Below are positions 1 through 8,419 of a stretch of 32,443 bases of DNA, in pieces. This DNA comes from Balneolaceae bacterium (lineage in GTDB: Bacteria > Bacteroidota > Rhodothermia > Balneolales > Balneolaceae). The notes beneath the pieces were generated by a model. The model was not told where the DNA came from and ran no database searches. It saw nothing but the letters and a program-made list of their open reading frames with translations. Numbering within the stretch: position 1 is the first letter of the stretch; every line of letters starts with the position of its first letter. Where the stretch lies: positions 1 to 32,443 of the forward strand of contig JAEPQH010000026.1 in NCBI GenBank assembly GCA_017640605.1, written 5' to 3'. A program made the position numbers and the translations under genes.

Positions 1-5
1 ACTTT

Positions 6-103
6 AACTGATAACTGATAACTGATAACTGATAACTGATAACTGATAACTGATAACTGATAACTGATAACTGATAACTGATAACTGATAACTGAAAACT
101 GAT
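6..103. repeat. 14-copy AACTGAT heptamer tract
   Basis: Fourteen head-to-tail copies of AACTGAT. Only the thirteenth (90-96, AACTGAA) differs. The tract ends 7 bases before the amylase stop codon, so it lies just downstream of that leftward gene. Seven-base units are prone to replication slippage, so copy number may vary between strains. Two copies of the same heptamer occur at 8156-8169. No coding function is visible. Confidence 0.95.
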
Positions 104-110
104 AATCAGA

Positions 111-2627
111 TCACTTAATCAACATCATTTTTCTCGTCTCGGTAAGCTCACCTGCCTCAAGTCGGTAAAAATAAATTCCGCTTGAAAGGGCAGACGCATC
201 AAATGTAATTTGATGGGCACCCGCATTTCTAAGCCCATCTGACAATGTAGCAACCAACCGACCTGTAACATCAAAAACGGTAACTTTCACTTCTGCACTT
301 TGCGGCAAATAGAAACTGATATTTGTACTTGGATTAAAGGGATTTGGGTAGTTTTGATGGAGTTTGAAAGTTTCAGGTGACTCCACATTTTCATTGGAAG
401 TACAATAAGTTGCTAGAGAAAAAATTTGAGTCTCATGACTATTTATTTCGAGATTTTGGATACTAATTGTACCTGGCCCGTTATAGGAATCCCAGTCAAA
501 AGATGGATCGTTGCCTGATAGCAAATTGTTGCTTGATGGTCCTGTGATACAGTAATTATTCGATAATAAGGTATTTGTAAACTCAATTTCAGCATCGGTA
601 ATTGGAGTTCCGGAAACATTTTGAATGACCAATGTTCCTTCACCTCCCGGAGAGTCCATTCTGATGAAACTCAGAATTTCAGAATTAGATGACAAGCCTG
701 CCTCAAACTGTCCGGTTGATAGACTCGGGTATCTTAGGTAACCGCGATTTCCACGGGACGAGCGTAATTGGATCAATCTTTTATAGTGATTCAATAATGA
801 ACTAGAATCATTCTGCATCACTTCTACATTGAATTCTCTGAAGTTTGCATTCGGTTGACGCCACGGATGTCCGCTGGTAAATCCGGCATTAACTTCATAG
901 CTCCATTGCATGGGGAGACGTATATCTTCATCAGGTTTTTGTCCTAACATTCCCACTTCTTCCCCATAATACAGGTAAGGAATTCCCGGCAAGGTGAGGT
1001 ACAGCGAGGCCGCTACTTTTGCTTTATTCACGTCGCTTCCAAGCATATTCATCACTCGATTCATATCATGATTGGTCAGAAAAGTACCATACTGCAGAAA
1101 TGGATAATTGTCATATACTTTCTGCATCTGACGGATAATACCGGTTGCATCTCCATTAATTACTCCATTCAAAATGGCACCGGCCAGATCAAACTCAAAG
1201 GCGTAATCAAGTCGATCGTTGGAGATGTATTGCAGCACAGTTTCAGTGGGTTCCCAGGCTTCACCAACAGAAAAAGCATCAGGATTGGCGGCTTTTAAGT
1301 TCGCGGTGAAATCCTGCCAGAATTGAAAGGTTTCGGGCGTATTTTTGAGCTTGTCTCCATCTTCATCAATGTACAGCACGGCATCCTGACGAAAGCCATC
1401 AATGCCAATTTCTTTGATCCAGAAATCAGAAATAGCAAACATAGAATCTTTCACGGCAGGGTTTTCATAATTAAGATCCGGCATTCCTCCCCAAAATAAG
1501 CCGTAGTAATAATCGCCGTTTCGCTGATGCCATACTTGCTGTCCCCACGGACCGGTATAATTCGGCTTCGAATCTTCCCAGCGGTAGAAATCCCGAAAAT
1601 GTTCATCTCCATTAGCCGAAGCTTCAAACCACGGGTGTTCTGTGGAAGTGTGATTCATTACATAATCGATAATTACTTTGATTCCTCGCTCGTGAGCTGC
1701 AGCCAGAAAGTTTTTGAAATCATCCATAGTGCCGTAATCGGGATGAATAGCTCTGTAATCGGTTACGTCATAGCCGTGATAGGAGGGAGACGGATGAATG
1801 GGCATCAGCCAAATTCCTCCAATCCCTAGATCGGAATCGGTGTTAGGATCACCATCGTTTAAGTAATCCAGTTTTTGTGTAAGTCCGTTGAAATCCCCGA
1901 TACCGTCACCATCTGAATCGTAAAAAGAGCGTACAAAAATTTCATACCAAACCACTTCATTCCACCACTTAGGCTCACCAAGCTCGCGTTCAGAAATTGT
2001 GATATAATCCTCTAAAAGAAGGGTGTCTGATTGAGTTTCATTCGACGCGATTAATTGTACATCATAGGTTCCGATATCTGAATAACGAACACTCGGTTCT
2101 GCTTCTGTTGATGAGGCCGGACTTCCTCCCTCAAAACTCCAATAAAATTCTGTTATTCTGCCTGATGATTGGTTAATGAACAGTACCGCGCTACCTAAAA
2201 AGGTTTCTGTTGAAAGTGCAGAAAAATCGGCAACCGGTGGTCCTGTTGGAGAAGTTTCATCATTATACCAAACGCTGACTGTACTGTTGGAATCTGGAAC
2301 GGAGTACGTTCGATTGGGACCGCCCCCTGGGAATTCTTCGGTGCCATCCCAGGCAAAATTCTGGCGAAATTTAAATGCGATCTCAGTTCCTGTTGAAAAT
2401 CCCGATAAGGTAATTGTGTAGGTCGAATCTCCGTCTTCGTCAAAAAGTTGAGCTTCGGGAGATCCCCAGCCGTTAAAACTACCGGCAATATCAACGGTTT
2501 CTGTCAACGGATCGAATTCACCGATATCAATTTGGTAGCTCATATTCACTTCAAAAGTGATAGAAACAGATTGAGCGTATAGTGGAGAGGTGATAAGGAG
2601 TGGAAGAAAGAAAAAGAAGAGTCTCAT
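111..2627 (-). CDS. Secreted GH13 alpha-amylase with starch-binding-like and PKD domains and a T9SS tail
   Basis: An extracellular glycoside hydrolase that should cleave alpha-1,4-glucans. Residues 1-19 are a signal peptide ending LYAQ. Residues 20-120 form a beta domain with an AGSFNGWG motif resembling CBM20/CBM48 starch-binding modules. Residues 132-210 look like a PKD domain. The GH13 barrel starts near 220 and shows the four family signatures: DYVMNH (321-326), GFRQDA with nucleophile Asp415, VGEAW with acid/base Glu456, and TNHD (518-521). The last 80 or so residues (NYPNPFNPST, GRLVATL, SGIYFYRL) are a Por-type sorting domain, so export by type IX secretion is expected. At 838 aa the architecture is complete. 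It is transcribed leftward and has no sugar-uptake genes beside it. The exact polymer (starch, glycogen or maltodextrin) cannot be told. Confidence 0.93.
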   Translation of the reverse strand: MRLFFFFLPLLITSPLYAQSVSITFEVNMSYQIDIGEFDPLTETVDIAGSFNGWGSPEAQLFDEDGDSTYTITLSGFSTGTEIAFKFRQNFAWDGTEEFPGGGPNRTYSVPDSNSTVSVWYNDETSPTGPPVADFSALSTETFLGSAVLFINQSSGRITEFYWSFEGGSPASSTEAEPSVRYSDIGTYDVQLIASNETQSDTLLLEDYITISERELGEPKWWNEVVWYEIFVRSFYDSDGDGIGDFNGLTQKLDYLNDGDPNTDSDLGIGGIWLMPIHPSPSYHGYDVTDYRAIHPDYGTMDDFKNFLAAAHERGIKVIIDYVMNHTSTEHPWFEASANGDEHFRDFYRWEDSKPNYTGPWGQQVWHQRNGDYYYGLFWGGMPDLNYENPAVKDSMFAISDFWIKEIGIDGFRQDAVLYIDEDGDKLKNTPETFQFWQDFTANLKAANPDAFSVGEAWEPTETVLQYISNDRLDYAFEFDLAGAILNGVINGDATGIIRQMQKVYDNYPFLQYGTFLTNHDMNRVMNMLGSDVNKAKVAASLYLTLPGIPYLYYGEEVGMLGQKPDEDIRLPMQWSYEVNAGFTSGHPWRQPNANFREFNVEVMQNDSSSLLNHYKRLIQLRSSRGNRGYLRYPSLSTGQFEAGLSSNSEILSFIRMDSPGGEGTLVIQNVSGTPITDAEIEFTNTLLSNNYCITGPSSNNLLSGNDPSFDWDSYNGPGTISIQNLEINSHETQIFSLATYCTSNENVESPETFKLHQNYPNPFNPSTNISFYLPQSAEVKVTVFDVTGRLVATLSDGLRNAGAHQITFDASALSSGIYFYRLEAGELTETRKMMLIK

Positions 2628-2694
2628 GAGCTAAAATAAGTTCAAATGCTAAGGTAAGTAAAATTAGCAATTAGAGATATGAAAAAAGGAACAG

Positions 2695-2732
2695 AAATTA
2701 CTCTTCAATTTCAGATTATTGAGGAGTAATTT
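2695..2732 (-). terminator. Inverted repeat after the 599-aa gene, possible terminator
   Basis: AAATTACTC (2695-2703) pairs with GAGTAATTT (2724-2732), and CAAT (2706-2709) with ATTG (2718-2721), around an 8-base loop. It lies between the leftward 599-aa gene and the leftward amylase gene. On the minus strand a T-rich stretch follows about 9 bases later rather than at once, so this is a weak or non-canonical terminator. Confidence 0.45.
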
Positions 2733-2764
2733 CCATTCCTAATAACTGTATGGGTTACATTGTA

Positions 2765-4564
2765 TTACGTAAGCGTGAGTTCAAGAGATGTGAGCTCCGT
2801 TTTTAAGCGCTGCAATTCTTTTTTAGCCTGCTCACTGATTTCACCAAGTTGAGATTTTGTTTCCTCGAAAAATGCATCATAGAAAGTAATTCCATCATCG
2901 AGATTGCGAAGAAATTTTTTCACATAGTTAAACTGTTTTCCTGTATGCTCGGTGAGTTCCTCCTTTAAATTTTTGATGTACTTAACATACAATTCCAGTT
3001 CCTTAATAAACATATTGGGGCGCTCTCGAAGTGCAAGTAGATCAACACGGCCGTAGATATGATCTACCATATCTTTGAGGCTAACTACATTATTAAAATA
3101 TGCGGTGTTTGGTCCCGGACAGATAGCCACGCCCTGAGTACCTTTATTCACTTTTTCGCCAATTTCGAGTAAGGCTCCATTTGCTAATCCAACGCATAAA
3201 CAAACTTTCTCCACAATTTTTTTGAATTCCTTTTTCATCTCAACGGGAGCAAGGTTTTTGGTTAATAGTTCGTCAATTTTTGCTTTCTGATATTTGACCG
3301 ATGCTGTGCAAAGCAACTCTTCGCTTATTTCGTTATTAAATGCTAAATGCTTTTTTACACAAGGTGCTCCGGGCTTGCCGGATTCGATTTTAGCCTCACG
3401 CTCAACTTCGGCAGAATTTCCTTTAATCGTATTAAAAGAAACTCCTAACGGCGAGACTTCGCTCAGGTAATAATCTTCTTCTTTAGCGTTGGTAAGTAAT
3501 TGTAACGATTGATCATCGATAGAAACCGCTTCTGGAACCAGAAGGAAAGGAGAGCCCCAACCTACAGAATGAGCCTGCTCTGTGTTTAGCAAAAACTCAT
3601 GTTCTTTAGAGGTACCCACACCACCTTGAACAGTTAATTGAACGTTGAGCTTGTTCGCATCTACCAAATGTTTCGAATCTGCTAAAGCATCGGTGATTAA
3701 TGGGAGTAACGCTTCTTTCAATTCATGTTTGTTCTGATTGAACTCCTTTAAAATCGGTCCCATTAAATAGCCATCAGTAGCAAACGCATGACCACCACAG
3801 TTTAAACCCGATTCTAATCGATATTCAGAAACCCAAATACCTTTCTTTGCCAAAAACTTACCTTGAATCAGCGCCGAGCGATAATCGCTGATTTTAAGAA
3901 TCACCTTCTTTTTGATGAAGCCATTTGCATCGGGAAGAAAATCTTCAAATTGCGATAAATAGCCATATAAACGAGGATTCAATCCCGCAGAGAACACAAC
4001 CGATGACGCTAACTCACTATTCGCGAAACCACGAAGCGCAGCGTGGGCATCATTGAACTCTACCGAATCTTCATCTTTCACTCGTTTGATACCACCTCCA
4101 TCAATTTTTGTCATGATATTTACATCAATAGCACCGGCTCGCATATTTTTTCGAAGTTCTTCTTCAGCTTGATGTCTTTCTTTTCCGATTAGATTCAGCA
4201 TTTTCAGATACTGAACTCTCAGCGGTGAAGTCTCCGGAAGCATTTCGAAATATTTGGTGATTTCAGATCCTTCTTCGAACGGTGAATTGCGCAAAGCCTC
4301 TGTATTCTGATCAACAATCTGTTTAACCAAGTTCAGATATGCCGTGATTCTGCGAGCTCGGCAATCTGCTTCTTTCTCCTTAATGGGAGTAAATTCGAAA
4401 TTGAACTTTTTGCTGTAAAATTCACGCATTTGCTCAGTCAAACGATGATCGATAATCGAAATAACCGAACTGATTCCGTAATGGGCTACTCTAATGGGCG
4501 TATCGATAGTATATCCTGTTCCCATAACAGGAATATGAAAAGTGTGGGGACTAGTAAAACTCAT
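2765..4564 (-). CDS. Conserved 599-aa protein, divergent nitronate monooxygenase/PfaD-like
   Basis: No characterised family can be named with certainty. The N-terminus (IPVMGTGYTIDTPIRVAHYG, 11-30) has the layout of the first strand and helix of FMN-dependent nitronate monooxygenase/FabK barrels. Later motifs keep that order: CGGHAFATDG (256-265), like the AGGH catalytic-His motif, then LTVQGGVGTS (310-319), like the phosphate-binding GGIGT, then GWGSPFLLVPE (335-345), like the mGTrFl strand. A CPGPNTAYFNN segment (482-492) and a charged helical C-terminus from about 510 follow. The protein is nearly twice the length of simple nitronate monooxygenases and closer to PfaD. FMN binding and oxidoreductase activity are inferences from motif order. 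It stands alone, with a ribosome binding site inside a hairpin (4568-4607). Confidence 0.6.
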   Translation of the reverse strand: MSFTSPHTFHIPVMGTGYTIDTPIRVAHYGISSVISIIDHRLTEQMREFYSKKFNFEFTPIKEKEADCRARRITAYLNLVKQIVDQNTEALRNSPFEEGSEITKYFEMLPETSPLRVQYLKMLNLIGKERHQAEEELRKNMRAGAIDVNIMTKIDGGGIKRVKDEDSVEFNDAHAALRGFANSELASSVVFSAGLNPRLYGYLSQFEDFLPDANGFIKKKVILKISDYRSALIQGKFLAKKGIWVSEYRLESGLNCGGHAFATDGYLMGPILKEFNQNKHELKEALLPLITDALADSKHLVDANKLNVQLTVQGGVGTSKEHEFLLNTEQAHSVGWGSPFLLVPEAVSIDDQSLQLLTNAKEEDYYLSEVSPLGVSFNTIKGNSAEVEREAKIESGKPGAPCVKKHLAFNNEISEELLCTASVKYQKAKIDELLTKNLAPVEMKKEFKKIVEKVCLCVGLANGALLEIGEKVNKGTQGVAICPGPNTAYFNNVVSLKDMVDHIYGRVDLLALRERPNMFIKELELYVKYIKNLKEELTEHTGKQFNYVKKFLRNLDDGITFYDAFFEETKSQLGEISEQAKKELQRLKTELTSLELTLT

Positions 4565-4567
4565 TGT

Positions 4568-4607
4568 ACCTCTAAGATTTGATAATATATCTGATCAACC
4601 TAGAGGT
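4568..4607 (-). promoter_or_regulatory. 5' leader hairpin covering the ribosome binding site of the 599-aa gene
   Basis: On the minus strand the leader ends TAGAGGTACA just before the ATG, so AGAGG is the likely ribosome binding site. That TAGAGGT (plus 4568-4574) pairs perfectly over 7 bp with ACCTCTA (plus 4601-4607). Inside the loop a second 5-bp stem forms between TTGAT (4579-4583) and ATCAA (4594-4598). Translation could thus be limited by structure until a ligand, protein or temperature opens it. No known riboswitch class was recognised. Confidence 0.45.
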
Positions 4608-4629
4608 TCTTTGTGAAGATTTAGTGAAG

Positions 4630-4675
4630 GGCTATTTCAGTGCGTTATTGAGCGATAAGTACAAAACTGATAGCC
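4630..4675. other. Imperfect inverted repeat between the SatD pair and the 599-aa gene
   Basis: GGCTAT and CAGT on one arm pair with ACTG and ATAGCC on the other, with a 2-base bulge and a loop of about 24 bases. It lies downstream of the 104-aa membrane gene and upstream of the 599-aa gene. No T-run follows on either strand, so a terminator role is doubtful. The rest of the 4565-4723 gap holds nothing else recognisable beyond the leader hairpin. Confidence 0.35.
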
Positions 4676-4723
4676 GCCAAGAGAGAGAGTAGGTTGCCGA
4701 TTAAAAAATAATCGTTCTCAATT

Positions 4724-5038
4724 CTAGTTTATTAACCATACAAAGATTATTGCGGATGATACTGAAATTATATTTCCAAGAAGGAAGAAATCGTCAAAGG
4801 ATTTCACTTTGTTTGAAGATATCTTGTGAGCAATTTTTAGTGCCACAAATGCAGTAATTATTTGTGGGTATCCGTTTATTAAACCTAGTATTAACATTAA
4901 TCTTTCTAGCATTCCCTTTGAAATAGATGAAAGATTTAAAGTAATCCCCTTTTTAAGTATTAGTTTTTCAATTGAAAAGAAAACCAATGTGAGTGTAGAT
5001 TCGAGTATCACCCATAATATTAAATATTTTAGAATCAT
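4724..5038 (-). CDS. Small multi-pass membrane protein paired with the SatD-like gene
   Basis: A 104-aa protein with three to four likely membrane segments: an N-terminal helix over about residues 5-25, a middle helix around LILGLINGYPQIITAFVALKI (48-69), and a C-terminal helix (FFLLGNIISVSSAIIFVWLI, 84-103). The KGMLERL and GYPQIITAFVALK blocks resemble small hypothetical proteins that I recall beside satD genes in Bacteroidota; that is memory, not a search. Its ATG directly follows the TAA of the upstream gene, so translation is almost certainly coupled. The function is unknown; it could be a membrane partner or effector of the SatD-like protein. AT-rich like its partner. Confidence 0.75.
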   Translation of the reverse strand: MILKYLILWVILESTLTLVFFSIEKLILKKGITLNLSSISKGMLERLMLILGLINGYPQIITAFVALKIAHKISSNKVKSFDDFFLLGNIISVSSAIIFVWLIN

Positions 5039-5671
5039 TTAATTCAGAGATATTAATTTTGCAAGTGTAAAAACGGAATCAATAGATTCAATATGGAGTG
5101 TTTTACGTCTTTTCCATATTTGAGATCTACTCTTCTTATGGTTATCTGCAACTACTTGGTTATTTTTATTGTCAAGCATCTCATATATCAAACTATAATC
5201 TTTAGTATTCCATTTAGAAGAGATTTGGTGATATATTTTAAAAAGTAGCGTTAATTCTTTGTTTTTTAGTTCATCACATAGTTTAAATTGAAAATTTGCT
5301 CTATCGCGTTTTTTAGAACTTAATAGTTTTCTTGCTTCAGTTAAACCATTACCGAGCATACCATATGAAGTACTTGTGTCAATTTTAGTTGTTATTTCTC
5401 CATTCAATAAAACATAATGTAGATTTATTGGGAGATTTAATTCCAAAATTTTTTTTTCAATTCCAATTAACAACAATATTCCGTCATAATCTGATTTGGC
5501 TAAACATTGAAATTCGTCACCCAAAGTAATTGTCAGTGGAGTTAAGATATGTTTAAATAAATCTTTGTTGGTTTTCTCAACCAATAAAGTCAATGACTTT
5601 TGTACTTTTTTGCCTTCCATTTTAGAGCTACCATTTACATCAGCCATTAGTATGGAATAATTATTTTGCAT
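5039..5671 (-). CDS. satD: SatD family protein
   Basis: A 210-aa protein. The N-terminal domain carries ADVNGS (10-15) on the first strand and ITLGDEFQCL (48-57), the signature pair of the SatD family, named from the Streptococcus mutans acid-tolerance (sat) locus. The spacing of an early Asp strand and a later GDEF strand resembles the palm fold of nucleotide cyclases, but this is only a motif-level resemblance. Residues of about 155-207 (a basic IWKRRKTLHIES segment between helices) look like a helix-turn-helix that could bind DNA. No biochemical function is established for the family. The gene is AT-rich and coupled TAA-ATG to a small membrane protein, which suggests a two-component module. 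Confidence 0.8.
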   Translation of the reverse strand: MQNNYSILMADVNGSSKMEGKKVQKSLTLLVEKTNKDLFKHILTPLTITLGDEFQCLAKSDYDGILLLIGIEKKILELNLPINLHYVLLNGEITTKIDTSTSYGMLGNGLTEARKLLSSKKRDRANFQFKLCDELKNKELTLLFKIYHQISSKWNTKDYSLIYEMLDNKNNQVVADNHKKSRSQIWKRRKTLHIESIDSVFTLAKLISLN

Positions 5672-5744
5672 GAATAAGTATAAGAATTAATTTTGTTATT
5701 GTTTCATTAATATTGAAACATTAGTGTGCGGTACTAACTCTCAT

Positions 5745-6086
5745 TTACCATTCTGAATAAATCACCGAATCATGTTCTAGGTGAGTAATATGGCGCGGTG
5801 TGCCGATAAGCTGATCACCAACCCAAAAAGTGATTTTCTCACCAACTAACCGAGTGGCGAGGGAGTCGATGATAAGTCCACGTTCTGTCCCACGATTGAT
5901 ATAATATGCGGTAGGATTATTATTTAAACTGATAATTATATCGAATGATGGTCCTTCAGAAACCGATAATACCGTTCCACTTATCGGAACAGAATCTTCT
6001 TGACTCGTATTTACTTTTAGCATTACGATTAGAAGCACAATAGTTAAAAAAAAGCCAAATAAGGTTCCAAGTACTCGGTGAATCAT
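5745..6086 (-). CDS. Hypothetical membrane-anchored protein, 113 aa
   Basis: Not recognised. Residues 5-25 (VLGTLFGFFLTIVLLIVML) form one membrane anchor. The remaining 85 residues are beta-rich and probably extracytoplasmic (ISGTVLSVSEGPSFDIIISL, then AYYINRGTERGL), suggesting a small barrel-like or OB-like domain. It starts 30 bases after the DoxX-family stop codon on the same strand, so the two are probably cotranscribed. The 73 bases between it and satD hold an AT-rich hairpin (GTTTCA/TGAAAC) and no gene. Confidence 0.7.
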   Translation of the reverse strand: MIHRVLGTLFGFFLTIVLLIVMLKVNTSQEDSVPISGTVLSVSEGPSFDIIISLNNNPTAYYINRGTERGLIIDSLATRLVGEKITFWVGDQLIGTPRHITHLEHDSVIYSEW

Positions 6087-6116
6087 CGCTCAAAATTTAG
6101 AGACATAGTTTAGCCT

Positions 6117-6488
6117 TTAAGACTTCTTAATAGCTGCCCACCATACGATATACATCAGTACAAACTGGAAAGGTAATCGTGCCCACAATGCCCATGTTGG
6201 AAATGGATCTCTTCCCGGAAGTTGTATTTCGTTAATCGCCATATTGATATTAGCGGGAAAAACAACAATCAATAATGCGAGGAGTGTCCAACCGGCAATT
6301 TTTCGATAGCGCGGAATAAGTAACCCGATCCCACCGACGATTTCAACAACTCCACTTGCATATACCCCAAAAAGATGAAAAGGAATCCATTCGGGCATAA
6401 TGGCTAAAAAACTATCTGGTCGTAGAAAGTGAAGTACCCCAATTCCTATAAAAGCCAGACCAAAAATTACAGATATACTTTGTTTCAT
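6117..6488 (-). CDS. DoxX family membrane protein
   Basis: A 123-aa protein with four hydrophobic segments. It shows the DoxX-like pattern of GVLHFLRPDSFLAIMPEWIP (17-36), then GVVEIVGGIGLLIPRYRKIAG (46-66), and a conserved polar LPGRDPFPTWALWARLPFQ loop before the last helix. DoxX-like proteins are integral inner-membrane proteins of mostly unknown role; some act with thiosulfate:quinone oxidoreductases or in redox stress. Nothing nearby supports a specific role. It is the first gene of a leftward pair with the 113-aa protein and is divergent from the OFA transporter. The 168-bp divergent gap (6489-6656) should hold both promoters but shows no clear box. Confidence 0.85.
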   Translation of the reverse strand: MKQSISVIFGLAFIGIGVLHFLRPDSFLAIMPEWIPFHLFGVYASGVVEIVGGIGLLIPRYRKIAGWTLLALLIVVFPANINMAINEIQLPGRDPFPTWALWARLPFQFVLMYIVWWAAIKKS

Positions 6489-6656
6489 GAATTTGATTTA
6501 ATTGCCTAAGTATAAGCTTAATCTCTTTTTTGTACTTCAAAAATGAAATAGTTTTTCAAATCATAAACAGCGCTTCATCAAACATTCATAGAATTGCGGT
6601 ATCTATGCCTCGAACTTATTTAAAGTCCTTATAAAACAGGTTAATTGGAGGATAGG

Positions 6657-8120
6657 ATGAAAAATCGTTGGTTAATAGCAGCTTCAGCAGTTGGGGTACA
6701 TATTTCGATTGGCTCGGTATATGCGTACAGTGCCTGGAAAATGCCATTGGAAAATATGCTTGGTTGGACTGCAACCAATACTTCGCTGGCATTTAGCATT
6801 GCCATTTTCTTTTTAGGATTGTCGGCTGCAATACTGGGCAGAATCATCGAAAAACACGGTCCCTCCAAAGGTGGACTGTTATCGGCCGGATTTTTCTCGA
6901 TAGGATTATTTGGTTCTGCATTAGCTGTTTATTTAGAAAGTATATGGCTCTTTTATCTGTTTTTTGGCGTAATCAGCGGAATTGGATTAGGCCTTGGATA
7001 CATTTCACCGGTTTCTACATTAGTTAAATGGTTTCCCGATCGGAGAGGATTGGCTACCGGCTTAGCCATTATGGGTTTTGGTTTTGGTGGATTAGTAGCT
7101 GCGCATCTAATCGATGTATTCAATCCTCCAAGTGCCGAAATTGTGGTACCCGCAGATTTAAAAGTTCTTGAATACGCAAAACTTACGGAATCGAATCCAA
7201 CTAAAGCTCAAGAATTAATATCTGCTGCTCCGTCTATTCAAGAGTTTAAAGAAATTGAACGAAATCTCGTAGAACTGGAGCAAAATGAGGAAACCGGATC
7301 AGAAGCCCATGCACGTTTACTGTCGGGTATAGAAGGCTACAAAACGGCCGTACTTTATGAGAAATCCTCTATTGTAATTGCATTTGTGGCGCTTGGTATT
7401 ATCTACTTAATCGTGATGCTTCCAAGTGCTTTATATATAGCACCACCGCCTCCGGGCTACGCGGAACAGTTTATGATTGAAAACTCTGGAACTGCGACGT
7501 CAATGCTTAATGTCCCCGAAAAAACTGCGTTCGAGGCACTGAAAACACCGGGCTTTTACGGACTTTGGATCATGCTCTTCATCAACGTTTCGTGTGGTAT
7601 CGCAGTAATTGCTACCGCCAAAAAAATGGGCTACGAAATGGTTCGGCTATCAGTAGAGATGTCGAGCCTGTTGGTGATGGGGATTTCATTATTTAATGGA
7701 ATTGGTCGTATTCTTTGGGCTTCATTATCTGATTATATCGGACGCTCAAATACCTATGTCGCTTTCTTTGCAATTCAAATGATCGCGTTTCCATTGCTTG
7801 CCAATTTAACTGCATCGCCCATTTTATTTATGATCGTAACTTTTGTGATCCTTACCTGCTACGGAGGTGGATTTGCTAGTATTCCTGCTTATATAAGCGA
7901 TTTATTTGGACTGAAAGAAATGCCAACCATTCACGGATTCATACTTACAGCATGGTCGCTGGCCGGGATAGTTGGTCCAATGATCAATGCGTATGTGTAC
8001 GAGCAAACTCAAAGCTATCAGCAAAGTCTGTACATTTTTGGTGGTGCATTTGTTCTTGCCTTAATCGTTTCGTTGCTAATGAAATTCGAAGTAAGAAAAG
8101 TGGAAGGAATGAAGAGTTGA
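6657..8120 (+). CDS. MFS transporter of the oxalate/formate antiporter (OFA) family
   Basis: A 12-helix major facilitator. The start is set at the ATG at 6657, preceded at 4 bases by GGAGGA (6647-6652); an in-frame TTG at 6645 would place translation inside that site. Family marks include the N-terminal [24 protein letters not shown] helix with conserved polar residues, [30 protein letters not shown] and [14 protein letters not shown] hydrophilic insert of about 80 residues (155-236) lies between membrane segments near mid-protein, longer than in simple MFS proteins. OFA members carry oxalate, formate, lactate, pyruvate and related monocarboxylates. With pflB next downstream, export of formate or another fermentation acid is a reasonable inference, but the substrate is not shown by sequence. 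Confidence 0.88.
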   Translation: MKNRWLIAASAVGVHISIGSVYAYSAWKMPLENMLGWTATNTSLAFSIAIFFLGLSAAILGRIIEKHGPSKGGLLSAGFFSIGLFGSALAVYLESIWLFYLFFGVISGIGLGLGYISPVSTLVKWFPDRRGLATGLAIMGFGFGGLVAAHLIDVFNPPSAEIVVPADLKVLEYAKLTESNPTKAQELISAAPSIQEFKEIERNLVELEQNEETGSEAHARLLSGIEGYKTAVLYEKSSIVIAFVALGIIYLIVMLPSALYIAPPPPGYAEQFMIENSGTATSMLNVPEKTAFEALKTPGFYGLWIMLFINVSCGIAVIATAKKMGYEMVRLSVEMSSLLVMGISLFNGIGRILWASLSDYIGRSNTYVAFFAIQMIAFPLLANLTASPILFMIVTFVILTCYGGGFASIPAYISDLFGLKEMPTIHGFILTAWSLAGIVGPMINAYVYEQTQSYQQSLYIFGGAFVLALIVSLLMKFEVRKVEGMKS

Positions 8121-8419
8121 TCGTTCTCTTTTGACAGCAATAATTTAATAGCTTGATAACTGATAACTGATTATTGGTTATTGGTTGTCGTTTATCATTT
8201 GCCGTTTCTCGTCCGTCGTCTAAGTATCTAAAACACAACGTGGAATCGCTTCCATGATCTAAAGCTAACTAATTAATTATTCTAAATTTTTTTTATGGAA
8301 TTTATACAGTCTTCATAATTCAAAGTTAGTTTTGAGTAAACAAAAAAACGGACATTTACCTTTAATCTGAAGTTATATTCAGCAACGTGTCCAAAAATCA
8401 TTACTAATCTTAGAGCGTC
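8121..8419. other. 299-bp gap between the OFA transporter and pflB
   Basis: The first half holds a decayed stutter tract: two AACTGAT copies at 8156-8169, then TTATTGG and TTATC-type near-repeats to about 8220. The second half is AT-rich and is the likely pflB leader and promoter region. A TTTG at 8331-8334 and a TACCTTTA at 8357-8364 loosely fit the Bacteroidota -33/-7 pattern with a spacer that is too long, so no promoter is called. No RNA gene or ORF is seen. Confidence 0.6.

Noticed and set aside
6-103. Heptamer tract as a CRISPR array
   Set aside because: It has 7-base units with no spacers and no cas genes in the window.
4630-4675. Inverted repeat as an attC site for the SatD pair
   Set aside because: It lacks recognisable RYYYAAC/GTTRRRY cores at the gene ends, unlike the YaaW-like gene.
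8331-8364. TTTG and TACCTTTA upstream of pflB as a Bacteroidota-type promoter; TTGATAACTGATAA at 8153 as an FNR box
   Set aside because: The spacer is longer than the consensus and the -7 box lacks its final G. The FNR-like word has a poor second half and lies in a stutter tract.
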